From: Scenedesmus sp. ARA3 | Lineage: Eukaryota; Chlorophyta; Chlorophyceae; Sphaeropleales; Scenedesmaceae | Assembly: GCA_004335835.1 (NCBI GenBank) | Contig: RWJK01000303.1 | Coordinates: 1-24,270, forward strand | DNA length: 24,270 nucleotides | Reading direction: 5' to 3' | Shown here: positions 9,558 to 19,800 of the stretch, in pieces | Layout: every line of letters starts with the position of its first letter | How positions within the stretch are numbered: position 1 is the stretch's first letter | Made by a program: the position numbers and the translations under genes | The notes under the pieces: generated by a model | The model's database searches: none | What the model saw: only the letters and a program-made list of their open reading frames with translations | What the model was told of the DNA's origin: nothing

Positions 9558-9586
9558 ACAGCAGCAGCAGCAGCAGCAGCAGCAGC
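9558..9586. repeat. (CAG)n microsatellite downstream of gene D
   Basis: About nine AGC/CAG triplets run in tandem in the presumed 3' UTR of gene D, 96 bp after the stop codon. Confidence 0.9.
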
Positions 9587-9613
9587 TCCAATTCAGGACC
9601 TGCCATGATACGC

Positions 9614-9618
9614 TGTAA
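9614..9618 (+). terminator. Candidate polyadenylation signal TGTAA for gene D
   Basis: TGTAA is the usual polyadenylation signal of chlorophycean algae. This is the first plus-strand occurrence after gene D's stop codon (9460-9462), about 150 nt downstream. Confidence 0.5.
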
Positions 9619-10321
9619 CACAACAGTATGCATGACTCCCATGATTGAGGCACCAGCCCAGTGAGTTCAAACCCGTTTCTTGGCTCATGAAGGTGGCTCG
9701 TTCAGCCTGGTCATGGTGGCAAGGATCTTGCTCGGAGGAAGAGGCACACGCTACAGGCAGGCAGCAATGGTGAGCAATCATGGTCACTGCAGTGTGGCAG
9801 CTGCTCTGCCTTGCAGCAAGTGCGGGACTAGAAGAACAATTTGTGAGATGCTGACTCGAACAGCCAGCAGAGCATGCAGACGTTGCACAGGAATTTAGCA
9901 TAACAATTGTTTGCTTCTTTCAGTCGCCTGCGACAAGCAGAACTGTGCGCGAAGCACATGCTTGTCCATTGCATCATCAACACCTAGGTAGGATGCTGAT
10001 TGGCTTGATAAGTCAAAGTTGTGTGTTGCTGCTTGCGTCATACTTCTGCGCTGCTGCAGGTGCCTCCATGTGCGCCAGGCATCCAGTGTACAGCCGGCAC
10101 AGCTAAAATGCTGGAGTCCCTGCTTATGGACAACCAACTCAGCAATGCGGTGTAGCACAGGCAGCTGCGTGCAACAGCCAGCGGACTAGCATGCCGTTAG
10201 TGATTGCATGGTGTCAAACGCTGTGTGATACAGTAGTACTGTACAGCAGCTGTTCTGCCACGCACTAACTTTGTGCAGTGACAGTGCTGTCAATGGTACC
10301 ACGGCCCTTTTGAGCTGCAGT

Positions 10322-10361
10322 TACAATACAATACAATACAATACAATACAATACAATACAC
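10322..10361. repeat. Pentanucleotide microsatellite (ATACA)n
   Basis: Nearly eight perfect tandem copies of the 5-bp unit ATACA (equivalently ACAAT) occur without interruption. Confidence 0.95.
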
Positions 10362-10447
10362 TTTCGGGACTGAACCCGCCCCCAGGCACTAGCCCAGCGT
10401 TACATGTTGGGCGGACGCTGGCAGTGGCTGTGATATGCCACCTTGGC

Positions 10448-10467
10448 ATGTATGGCATGCCATACAT
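10448..10467. other. Perfect 20-bp palindrome
   Basis: ATGTATGGCATGCCATACAT is identical to its own reverse complement. It lies between the convergent ends of genes D and B. Confidence 0.7.
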
Positions 10468-10527
10468 CATATTCTGATGCTGCCAGCATTTATCTGTAGC
10501 GTCACATCATGTAACCATCAGAGGACG

Positions 10528-10568
10528 TATCCATCGTGTTTTTTTTTTTGTTATTACTATCCATCGTG
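10528..10568. repeat. Oligo(T) segment flanked by 11-bp direct repeats
   Basis: TATCCATCGTG occurs at 10528-10538 and 10558-10568. Between them lie eleven Ts followed by GTTATTAC (10539-10557). The layout resembles a very short, minus-oriented poly(A)-tailed insertion with a target-site duplication. Confidence 0.5.
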
Positions 10569-10879
10569 GTTGACGAATGGCGTGCATGTAACCCTCCAGG
10601 TTCAAAGCCTTTCGCCGGGTCACTGACCGCCATCAGCCACATAAACAGTGCCGACACAAACATTCCCTGAAACTGTGCATGTACTGATGCAGATCATGCC
10701 AGCATCATCAATTCAGCATGCCACATTTCTGTGAGTCAACAACTTGGGCAGCAGCACTAAAGCAACAGCACGCGCTGTGCGTACGCATGCAGTGCTGCAT
10801 GGCAACATTCACACCGCATGGTCTGGCGTCAGGGTGAGCCTGCAATGGTGCTGCGCTGCCCCAAAAGGCCGCAAACGTC

Positions 10880-11142
10880 GCCTCAGGAGGAGCTGCCACC
10901 CTGCTGCAAGCCTGCGGCTGCATCAGGGCATGCACGTGCCTGTCTGGCGCAAGCCATCGGCTGCATCAGCGCGGCCACCTGCCCCATTGCCTCTTCCAGC
11001 TGGCTGTGTCAGCACCATCACCCGCCCCACTGCATCTTCCAGCTGCGTCAGCGCGATACCTGCCTCTTGAGGTGATCGCTGCCCTCTGTACTATAGGAGC
11101 ACCTAACATATGTGTCAGCACGTTCACCTGCCGTACTCTTCT
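10880..11142 (-). repeat. Repeats of gene B's terminal coiled-coil segment beyond its stop
   Basis: Gene B's last exon encodes QLEEAVGQVTALTQ (11235-11191). Two similar blocks lie downstream: one reading QLEDAVGRVMVLTQ (11045-11004) and one reading QLEEAMGQVAALMQ (11002-10961). The second then runs open to a TGA near 10882. A third heptad-like stretch (LTQRLEEEYGR, about 11163-11130) overlaps the stop codon in another frame and is followed by GTGAAC. These may be alternative terminal exons or decayed duplicates. Frame changes between the blocks prevent simple read-through. Confidence 0.55.
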
Positions 11143-14100
11143 TCAAGCCGCTGCGTCAGCGCATGCAGCTGCCTCGCTGCCGCCAGCCAGCTGCTGCGTC
11201 AGTGCCGTCACTTGACCTACTGCCTCTTCTAGCTGTGAGTGAAAGATGGCCTTCATGTCTATGATGTCTGCTTCCAGCTCCTCTATGCGTATGCTACGCT
11301 CCCCGATGATCTCCATGGCCACCTCCAGCTGCAGCAGCACACAGCAGGCCCCAGTAGCCAAGCAAGCAGGCAGGCAAGCAGCAGGCAAACAAACAATAAC
11401 ATGCAGAAAGTCACAGTCAGAGTGCTCCGCTATGATGTCCAAGGCTGCACCTGCAGCTGCAGCAAGCTACAGCAAGCAGGCAAACAGTAATAAAACACTG
11501 TAGTAGCCAGTTACGCTATTGCTGTGGCTTGCTTCGTGCCACCAGGCTGTTGCCGCTGCCGCTGCTCTAAAGCCAAGCTTGCCTGCCAGTACATGCCAAC
11601 CCACAGCAGCAACCTCACCTTCTTTTCCACCTCTTACTGTGCCTGTCTCCAGGAAATTCGCTACCACATGCTCTTTACCAACAAGCAGGCGAGAGGAACC
11701 AGAACCGAGCAATGGCCTGAACATGCCTGTGCTGCTGTCATGACAACACGGCCGTCCAGCACAGATCCCGCCAGAATCATACGGCACTTGCCAAGTTGCA
11801 TCTAGGCGGTGCGAGTTGCTGCCAGTGTAAGCCATGCCACACAACAGCAGCAGCAGCCTTACCTTCCTCTCCGCGTCTTGCTGCCCCTGCTTCCAGTTCT
11901 CAGCATCCTGCAGCGCTGCTGCAGCAGCATCCGCCCGCGTCACAGCCTGGTACAGCTGCTCCTGAGCAGCGTCCCGCTCCTGCACTGCTGCAGCCAGCTC
12001 TTGCTGCAGCTGCTGCAGCGAGCGCTGCAGCTGCAGCACTGCGTCGCCTGACAGCTTGCTGCTGCTGTTGCCGTGCAGCCACTGCTGCTGCTGCTGCTGC
12101 CGGGCCCAGTTGCTATGATGAGAGGGGCTGCTGCCAGAGGAGGACACCCTTGACATCGATCTGGCTAGCTGCTGCTGCTGCTGCTGCTGCTGTTGTTGCA
12201 AGCTTACACCGTTCGTGCTGGGCATGCCTTGACTCTGCTGCTGCTGTTGGCTACCTCTGCCTGAGGCTAGGCTTGACAAGCTTTGCTGCGAGGAGCCAGC
12301 TGCGCCTTCGGCAACACCATCATCAATGCTCAAGCTGGACACGCCATCCAAGCGTAACGTAAACCCTCTACTGTCACCTCTAGCCATCCCACCTCCCGCT
12401 GCTGCTGCTGCTGCTTCCAAGTCACCTGCAGCAGCCGTCAACCCTCTGCCAGCAGCGTTTGCTGCGACAGCAGCAGCATGGTCAGCCCTCTCAGCGGCAG
12501 CTGCATACAGCTGCTGCAGGGCCTCTAGCTTCTGCTGCAGGTCTTCCCGCTCCCTGCTGAGCTGCTGCACCTGCTGGCTGGCTTCATACAGCCGCTCCTG
12601 GTCCTGGCGAGACTGCTGCTGCAGCTCCTGCAGTAGCAGCAGCAGCAGCAAGGCAAGTGCATGTGATGTTCAGCAACGCATGGCAGAGCCGGTGTTATAG
12701 CTGGCCAGCAGACGCTCATCAGCAGTATGGCAGGTAGGCTGACGCAACTGGAGATGCATGGGCTGCGGCGCATGGCAAGCCGACATGCACATCACTCTGC
12801 ATCAATGGTAGGAGGTGTGAAGGCGCATGGGGTATCCTCATCGTCACACGCACCTCCTCCCTTAACTTACGCGGATGGCGAGTCTCAACACACCACGCGT
12901 AGCACATTCGTTCTTTCACTCATTCATCCATTCATTCTGCATCTGGCTCTTGTTGCTGCCTTCGCAGCACCCAAGCTTCAGCATGCTCAGCACCTGCAGA
13001 TGCCGTGGCACAGCCAAGCCTGTGGCCTAGTGCAAACGGCTGCAACTGATTGAAAGCCATGTGCTGTACATATCAAGGGTGACAATTAAACTCAAGAGCC
13101 CCAACAGCAAGCCCGCAGTTCCCGGCCGCAGTGGCGCACCTGCTGCAGCGCTTGCTCGCGGGCCTGTGCTGCTGCCAGCCGATCCTGCGCGCCGTTTCGC
13201 TCAGCCTCCAGCGTCCTGCTGTGCCGCTGAGCAGCCTCAAGCCTAGACCTCAGGCCAGCACACTCCTGCAGTACAACACAGCACAGCCAAGCTGTCTGGA
13301 TCAACATTGAAACAAGTGGTTGTGAGCTGGCCACGCGCGGTGAGCTTTGCTGGTGACGAGTGAGCAGCCTCCAGCCTAGACCTCAGGCCGGCACACTCCT
13401 GCAGTACAGCACAAACACGCTTCCTGTGTTACATTGATACAAGCGGTTGTGAGCTGGCTACGTGCGGTGTGCTTTGCTGGTGAGGCGCGAGCAGCCTCTA
13501 GCCTGGAGCGCAGGCCGGCACACTCCTGCAGCACAGCACACACATGCGTCCTGAGGTTCAGATTGACACCATTGACACGAGCGGTTGTGCACTGGCCACG
13601 CACAGTGTGCTGTGCTGGTGAGCAGTGAGCAGCCTCAAGCCTAGACCTCAGGCCAGCACACTCCTGCAGTACAACACAGCACAGCCAGGCTGTCTGGATC
13701 AACATTGACAAAAGCGATTGTGTGCTGGCCACGTGCGGTGTGGTTTGCTGGTGAGCAGTGAGCAGCCTCCAGCCTGGAGCGCAGGCTGGCACACACCTGC
13801 AGCACAGCACAGCCGCGTTTATGGTCAGACAGTCACCACACACGTGTGTGCTTCACATCTGCACGCGGACACGCACAGCACACACAACACGCAATGCGCA
13901 ACGTGTAAGCATTTACGCATGCAGACACACATAGAGCACGCACACACGTGTGCACACACGCACCGCACGCGCGCGAGTATGCACACGTCAAGACACGCAC
14001 GGAAACAACACGCAGTGCACGTGCGCGCGTACACCTGAAACACAAAAAGACACGCACATACACACGCACGCACACGCCACGCGTGCACGCATGTACCCAC

Positions 14101-16873
14101 ACATAACACGTGCACAACATGCAGCGCACAGCGGGTGCGCGCGTAAGCACACAAACACTCAGAACGCGCACTCACACAAGACACGCGCACGCGTCGCAAC
14201 AAGCACACGTACGCACACAAACACACAAGATGCACGCAAGCTGACAAAGAGCAAGCACGCACACATGCGTACACACGCAAGCACGCATGCACGCACGCAG
14301 CATGCTCCTACCTATGCATGCAGGCACACAGCATGCACAACACGTGCGCCGCGCACCGCGCGCATACAAACGCATACAAACATACATATAATGCGCATGC
14401 ACAAGCACACTTATGGCACGCGTGCGCGCAAACCACACATCAGCAGGAAACAATTACAAGCAACACACGCGTGCATTGCACGCGTACGCGTGCACAGGTT
14501 GCACGTAAAGCTCGCAGACGCACTGCGCCTGTACGCACACCAAAACAATTTGCATGCGCATGCCGAGCGCACTTATGCGCACAACACACAGAGCACACAC
14601 ACATGCACACGCGCACTGCGCATGCCGGTGTGCACACTTACAAACAAAATGCATGCACGCACCGCAAACGCACACATGCACGCAGTACACTGAACATACT
14701 CCTGCACACACGAGCACATATGCATACGGAAACACAAAACTCACACACCATACGTGCCGCGCTGCGCGCGCAGCTAGACATAAGCAGGACATAATGTGTG
14801 ACTCATACAGTGTGGGCTTGCACACATGCATGCACACGCACCCGCACACGGACCTCATACGTACACAGACACAACATTATCGCGCGAGCATGCACGCACG
14901 CACATGCACGTGCACCGCGCACGCATGCACACACGCAAGCGTACCACCAACATATCACTGCGCGCAAACTGCGTGTGCACCAGCGAATCTACCACGCCTG
15001 CCTACATGCAGCCACACAAGCAGGCATGCACGCACGCAAACTTGCACGCGTATATATTGCATCACTGCAGCAAAGCAACTGGCGGCGCAACCCACCTGTA
15101 CAGCAGCTGCTGCTGCTTCCCGTGTTGCCTCCAGCGCAGCTTCATTCGCGGCAGACCTGCCTGCAGCATCCCGCTCAGCAGCAGCTGCCTCTGCAGCGGC
15201 CTGCTCTGCTGCCCGCAGCCGCGCCAGCAGCTGCTGCTCCTGCTCTGCTGCATTGGCCTGCGCAGCAGCGGCTTGAGCTGCTAGCGCCTGGATCTGCCGC
15301 ATGAGAGAGCTGCTTGCATCCCCCGAGTCTGACAGCAGCTCCTGCTTCTCTGCTTGCAGCTGCCGCACTTGCTCCTGCAAGCTCTGCAGTGCTCGCTTGT
15401 GCCGCTGCTCGTGCTCTGCTTGCTGCGCCTGCATCGCCTGCACCTCGGCCCGTGCTTCCTGCAAGGCAGTAGCAAGTGCAGCTTCCGTATCAGCTGCCGC
15501 AGCAGCTGCCGCCTCGCTCCCAGCTGCTGCAGTTTTCCTGGCTGCGTCCAGCTCCTGCTGCAGCCGGGCCTGCAGCTCAGCATGCTGCTGCTGCTGTGCA
15601 GCAAGGGCGTGCTGCTGCTCCTGCTGCTGCGCTGCAAGCTGCAGTGCTGCTGCCTGGTCTGCTGCTGTGAGCAGCTGCTGCGCCTCTGAGAGTTGTGCTT
15701 CTAGCACCTGTGCCCTGCTGGCTGCTTTATCACGCTCGCTTTCAAGTGCCCTGATCTGCTGGTTGAGCTTGCGGGTGCTCTTTTCAAGCTCGCTGACTTT
15801 TGAAGACAGCTGGCTGTTCTCTTGCCTGCAGGAATGCAAAGGCGGGCGGTGGAGCAAGGTAGAGAAGCGGCTGGCAGAAGAGCTTGTGCAACTGTGGCAA
15901 CTAGGCAATGTTGCTTTCCCAGTGTACTCAGAGGCTCTGGGTGGTATGACAGATTGACCAAACTGTCTTTTGCCTCTGCAGCGCTAGATGCGAATGTCGT
16001 GACCTGGCAAGCCTAAGCATGCAGGCATTGGCGTGCCACGCGGTCACTACGCCAGAACGTACAGCAGACACTAAGCAAGGGTGCAGCTGCGAGCATTCAA
16101 GCTTTCCTGCAAGGGATGATCTGGCACTCTCTGTGATTGCCGCTGCTGCTACTTACTGCTGCTTGGCAACTTTCGCCTGCAAGGAGTCCAGCTGTGCCTC
16201 TGTGGCATTGCTGCCTGCAGCTGCATCCCTGACTTTTGCCTGAAGCTTCTGGTTGGTGTCCTGCAAGCATACACCAGTGGAATGCATAGTATGTAGTTTG
16301 GGGTGTTGATACGGCATGTGCAGCAGATGCTGCTGCCCTGCATGCTGAGTCCTGCAAGGGCCTGCAATCTGTTGACCAGCAGATACAAGCAATTCAAGAG
16401 CATGCGCTGCTGTAAGATAGTGCCGCATGCCTGAGTTGTGAGACCTTCCAGCATATATTGAAGTGGAAGCCTGCAGTTGCTGCCAACATTACCTTGAGGA
16501 TATCAATCGTGCGCTGCTGCTCTCCCAACCGCCTGGCAAACTCCTCCTTGAGTTCCAAGGCTTCCGCCTCTGCAAGCAGCAACAATAACCATTAACCAAA
16601 CGTTCTGGCGATGAAGTTTACCTCGACAGGGTACATCAACTGCTGCTGCAGTTCCAGGCAACCACTGGAACAGCTTGGCCCCTGTTGCTGTACACTGTTG
16701 CTGCTGCAGTACGCACCTGAGGCGCTCTTAGGCTCGCTCGCATGGTCTAACTGGTCCCTGAGGTCTTCCAACTGGTCTCTGAGCTCCTCATTCTCCTTGG
16801 TGAGGGCGCTATTAATCGCATTGAAAGCCGCGAGCTTGGCCTTCGCCTTTTGTAGCTCCTGTTCCGACGCCAT
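11143..16873 (-). CDS. Gene B: coiled-coil golgin, TMF1 / golgin candidate 5-like
   Basis: Seven exons: 16873-16717, 16569-16493, 16260-16157, 15825-15096, 13265-13140, 12627-11863 and 11328-11143. They total 2145 nt, 714 aa, all in phase, with GT donors and mostly CTGCAG acceptors. The protein is almost wholly heptad coiled coil (MASEQELQKAKAKLAAFNAI..., LNQQIRALESERDKA...). It is interrupted around residues 460-610 by a Gln/Ser/Gly-rich low-complexity section. The C-terminus (LEVAMEIIGERSIRIEELEADIIDMKAIF) resembles the C-terminal domain of TMF1 and plant golgin candidate 5, which has a Y/E-x-x-L-x-x-x-GE-x-x-E-x-x-EEL-x-x-D-x-x-D-K pattern. The SSSLMRQIQAL stretch corresponds to the conserved LLRQIE segment of that family. 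Such proteins tether vesicles at Golgi rims and bind Rab6. The role is inferred from similarity I recognise, not a search. The exact C-terminal end is uncertain because of the downstream repeats. Confidence 0.75.
11425..11465 (-). repeat. Copy of the gene B last-exon acceptor edge
   Basis: On the minus strand the start of the last exon, CTGGAGGTGGCCATGGAGATC preceded by CTGCAG, has a diverged copy about 120 bp further into the intron. That copy is CTGCAGGTGCAGCCTTGGAC followed by ATCAT and GGAGC. It retains the CTGCAG acceptor. It lies in the intron between exons 6 and 7. Confidence 0.6.
11600..11655 (-). repeat. Copy of the gene B exon 6 donor edge
   Basis: The end of exon 6 (reading NWKQGQQDAERK, then GTAAGG) has a diverged copy with its edge at 11619, reading ...GGTGGAAAAGAAG then GTGAGG. 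The offset is 244 bp. Alignment on the plus strand is CCTTCTTTTCCACCTCTTAC against CCTTCCTCTCCGCGTCTTGC. The donor is intact in the copy. Confidence 0.6.
12804..12935 (+). mobile_element. 5'-truncated 3' end of the retroelement, inserted in a gene B intron
   Basis: This 132-bp block matches the 3' tail of the element at 565-677, including the hairpin and the CATTC-type tail (cattcatccattcat). It is flanked by the direct repeat TCTGCATC at 12796-12803 and 12936-12943, as expected for target-primed insertion. It sits in the exon 5-6 intron in the antisense orientation to gene B. It contains no coding capacity of its own. Confidence 0.8.
12944..13139. other. Remainder of the gene B exon 5-6 intron
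   Basis: No gene or repeat is recognised here beyond the retroelement insertion. The donor of exon 5 (GTGCGC) is at 13139-13134. Confidence 0.5.
13230..13820 (-). repeat. Five-copy tandem array of the gene B exon 5 acceptor edge
   Basis: Units of 127-138 bp start at 13230, 13363, 13490, 13628 and 13761. Each contains, on the minus strand, a CTGCAG acceptor followed by ~36 nt of exon 5. In four of the five units that part reads ECAGLRSRLEAA. Possible exon starts are 13265 (the real one), 13398, 13525, 13663 and 13796. Only the unit at 13265 continues into the rest of exon 5 and a good donor. In the others the exon fragment runs into intronic sequence with no strong GT donor. All five acceptors are preserved. 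Confidence 0.9.
13822..15060. repeat. CA/CG-rich alternating purine-pyrimidine intron
   Basis: About 1.2 kb of the exon 4-5 intron of gene B consists of irregular CACA, CGCA, GCAC and TGCATGCA tracts (ACACGCACGCACAC style) with no fixed unit. On the transcribed minus strand it reads TGTGCGTG. Long ORFs on both strands here are products of this composition, not genes. Alternating CA/CG tracts of this kind are prone to Z-DNA. Confidence 0.85.
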
Positions 16874-19800
16874 GCTGACGTCGCAGTCACCACTACATTA
16901 CAATGCTCACAAGTTCTACGATCGTGCTGCTTCCATACGAGCAGCTGCTGGAGAACAGTGGTCCCACCCTGGGACACCAGGAGCTGTGTGAGCAGTTGTA
17001 GATGTCAGAGGGTGTTCTGGACATAATTATACGGGCAAAGCTTTCACAACCCTGAATGCTGGTTACTGTAAACCGTTGTGCTGTCTCTGTAGGACAATGG
17101 CACCCGCGCCACAGTTGCACTGTTAGGCATGTGGTTGAACCCCAAACCTCCACTGTTTTGAAAGCGGACAGTCCTGTCACAGCCGAAGAGTGTTACCAGT
17201 CGTCTAAACGTTCGGCTTGCGGCACAAATGCTGTGCCAAGAAGTGTGCAGTGCAATTGTATGTATCCCAGGCGCCCACGGTTTCAGCCTGCCTGCAAAAA
17301 GGAGCCACAATGTGGCTGCTGATGCCTGCCCACCCCATGAGTGGCATCCATCACATCCATCATAGTAACAGTGCTGCAAATCAATCATGACTGCAGCCAT
17401 GACTGCAGGAGGCAAGGCGCAAGGCAAGTGTGCCCAGGGTAAAGAGAGGCAGTGGGTGAGATGGGGGTTCTCGCAACTGGTGCACACATGTACACCAGCG
17501 CTTCTCCATGCACAGCTGCATGCTCCCAGTTGCGCGGCTGCCCAAAACCAATTGCCCATCCAAATGCCAAAGCCTCAGTCTACAGAGGCTAGACACAACA
17601 CGTGAAGCAACAGCCGCAGCATGTGCCAGCTGCTCGGGTGCAAATCGCAGCAGCTGCAGCTCCTCGTAGAACTGCCATCAGTTCGTAAGAGCAGGAGACC
17701 TACCTAGCCAGGCCAGCATGCTGGCAAGCAATGGCAATGACACCCGGTTGAAAGAAAGGGCGGAAGCAGACCACGTGCATGCAGCCATGCCTGGCAAAAA
17801 GGCAGTAGGGAAGGGCAACATGCGTGCACTGCTGCCAACATGAAAACGGCAGTGCACGCAAAGCAGTGCACCAACCGTATGACGTGCCTCACACCCAAGA
17901 GGTGACCTCAGCACAGCAAGTAGCATGTTTCAAAAGACATGCGCTGCTCAGGCATCCACTGCAATGTCTGTAATGCAGTGGCACAGGAACTTTACCAATG
18001 CAGCAAACACCACGTGCACTGCTGCTCCACACGACGGAATCACACACAAAGCCAGGCACAGTCGATGCCTTGCAGGGTTAGGGACGACGAGATGCAGGCT
18101 CAAACCCATTCGACCACGCAGCAAGGCAGCAGCCGATGAACTGCACACACAAGCCGCACTCCCAGCCCTGTCTGAGCAGCTGCAGGCGCTGCCACAAGTG
18201 TTGTAATACCCAGGCAGCATTTTCTGTTGATGCTATGGACCACATCGGGTGCTGCATGCATGCACGCTAGCAGCTGGCAAAACAACAGTGGCTGTAGTCT
18301 GGCAACTCAGCCCATGGTACCTCACGCATGTGAAGCTCCTACCAGCCGTGTCAGGCCTTCCACTGACTGGGCTGGACCCTCCGCTGTGCATTGCATCCAT
18401 TGCAAAGCAATTGCCAGAATCACGCTTACCACGTGTACTGACTAAATGCCACATGCCATTGTCTACCAGTAGCAAAACGCGCGTGCTGGGAGTAGCGCAG
18501 TGAATCCCAAAGCAGCAACCACATCACCACAACAAACAGCCCTAGCAGCTGACCTGGCCCGGCTGCTATTATGAGGGCGCAATATGAAGCCCTGACCTGT
18601 GTTGAGCACCTGCTGTCTGCCTTGCCACCACAACAGACAACGCCTTGTAGGATGCCTTCAGTAACGGAGCCACTTTTGATGCCTTTGCTGTGTTTTGAAA
18701 GCAAGAGGCAACGCGTGCGGCAACCGCACCAACGATTATACAGCAACAAAGAGTGTGCATACTTAAGAGTATGTATGCCTCTTATGCAAATGCCACGCTG
18801 AGGTTGATGCAGCATGCATGCCAAAGGGTGTCCTTGCAGCCCAGTTCGCACGACCCAGCTGGCACCAGCAAGCGCTGCAGCAGCGCCTGTGAAACAGCCA
18901 AGCACAACGCCTGCTGCCCACACCATTCAAACCAGGATATCACATCACAGCAGCATGCGCATACAACGTGCAGGCCTAAATGCTGCTGCCGAAGCAGCTA
19001 TGCATCTACACCACTGTGCACACAATATCCCGCAGCCAGTGCATCCACCCGCACTGCAGATGACGAGGAAAAGAAGACAAGCGTTCCACGTGCACCCACC
19101 ACACCAACAAATTCAAGTAGCCTTGTCGAAAAGTGAAGGTCCAATGACTGCAAGGGACCCCACACGCATGCCCTTTCAGGAGGTACATGCCTTCCAACAC
19201 AATTTTTGGTTGCCGGTCGCACATATTTGTAAGAAACAGGGCCTGCACAAACACAGCAGAGCATGCGCTGCTGCTGCAGCCAGTGCGCAGCCTGCGGGCC
19301 AGCACACCCGCCATGCACCCGGCCGCCACCAAACACCAATCCACACAGATATTGTGTTGGGTTGTCAGCCGCGCATGCGAAAGGCACGCGAGCTGTAGCG
19401 TACAACGAGCACCAAGCACACCAGCAGCAACAGCAGGGCCTGCGGCATGTTACAGCAGCTGCGCGTGGATTGACTGCATTCACACAGCTTTGGTGTGCAG
19501 CCCCTGCCGCTACTGTTGCCCTGCCACAGCATGCCCACAAACGGACATAACATTTGCCGGCAGCGCTCTGCTTTATACAACAGAGCCGACTCTGCTGGCA
19601 CAGCCAGCAACCAAACAGCAGCCAACCAACCACAGCACATCGCACCAACGTGCGCCTGACACAGCCAGCAAGCTGGCACAAGTTATGCTTTCGTCTTGTC
19701 ATGTATAGCAGCAGAGCAGCACCCCGCGCCATAGCACCAACACCAAGCCACCCTGTCGAGCACTGGCAGGAGGCAAGCAGCAAGCATGCGCAATCTGCAG

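Larger units (their letters stand above)
9619..10870. other. Convergent intergenic region between genes D and B
   Basis: No protein-like ORF is present. The stretch contains a pentanucleotide microsatellite, a 20-bp palindrome and an oligo(T) tract flanked by direct repeats, each listed separately. A minus-strand TGTAA at 10404-10400 is a possible polyadenylation signal for gene B, about 740 nt after its stop. Confidence 0.5.

Noticed and set aside
10595..10615. B-box-like GGTTCAAAGCC
   Set aside because: There is no A box at a suitable distance and no cloverleaf can be drawn. It is probably chance.
13230..13820. Possible CRISPR-like array of regular repeats
   Set aside because: Units are 127-138 bp tandem repeats of an exon edge without unique spacers, in a eukaryotic gene. 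They are not short direct repeats separated by spacers.
13950..14693. Long His/Thr/Arg- or Cys/Val-rich open frames on both strands
   Set aside because: They are created by the CA/CG-rich intron of gene B. Composition alone explains the absence of stops.
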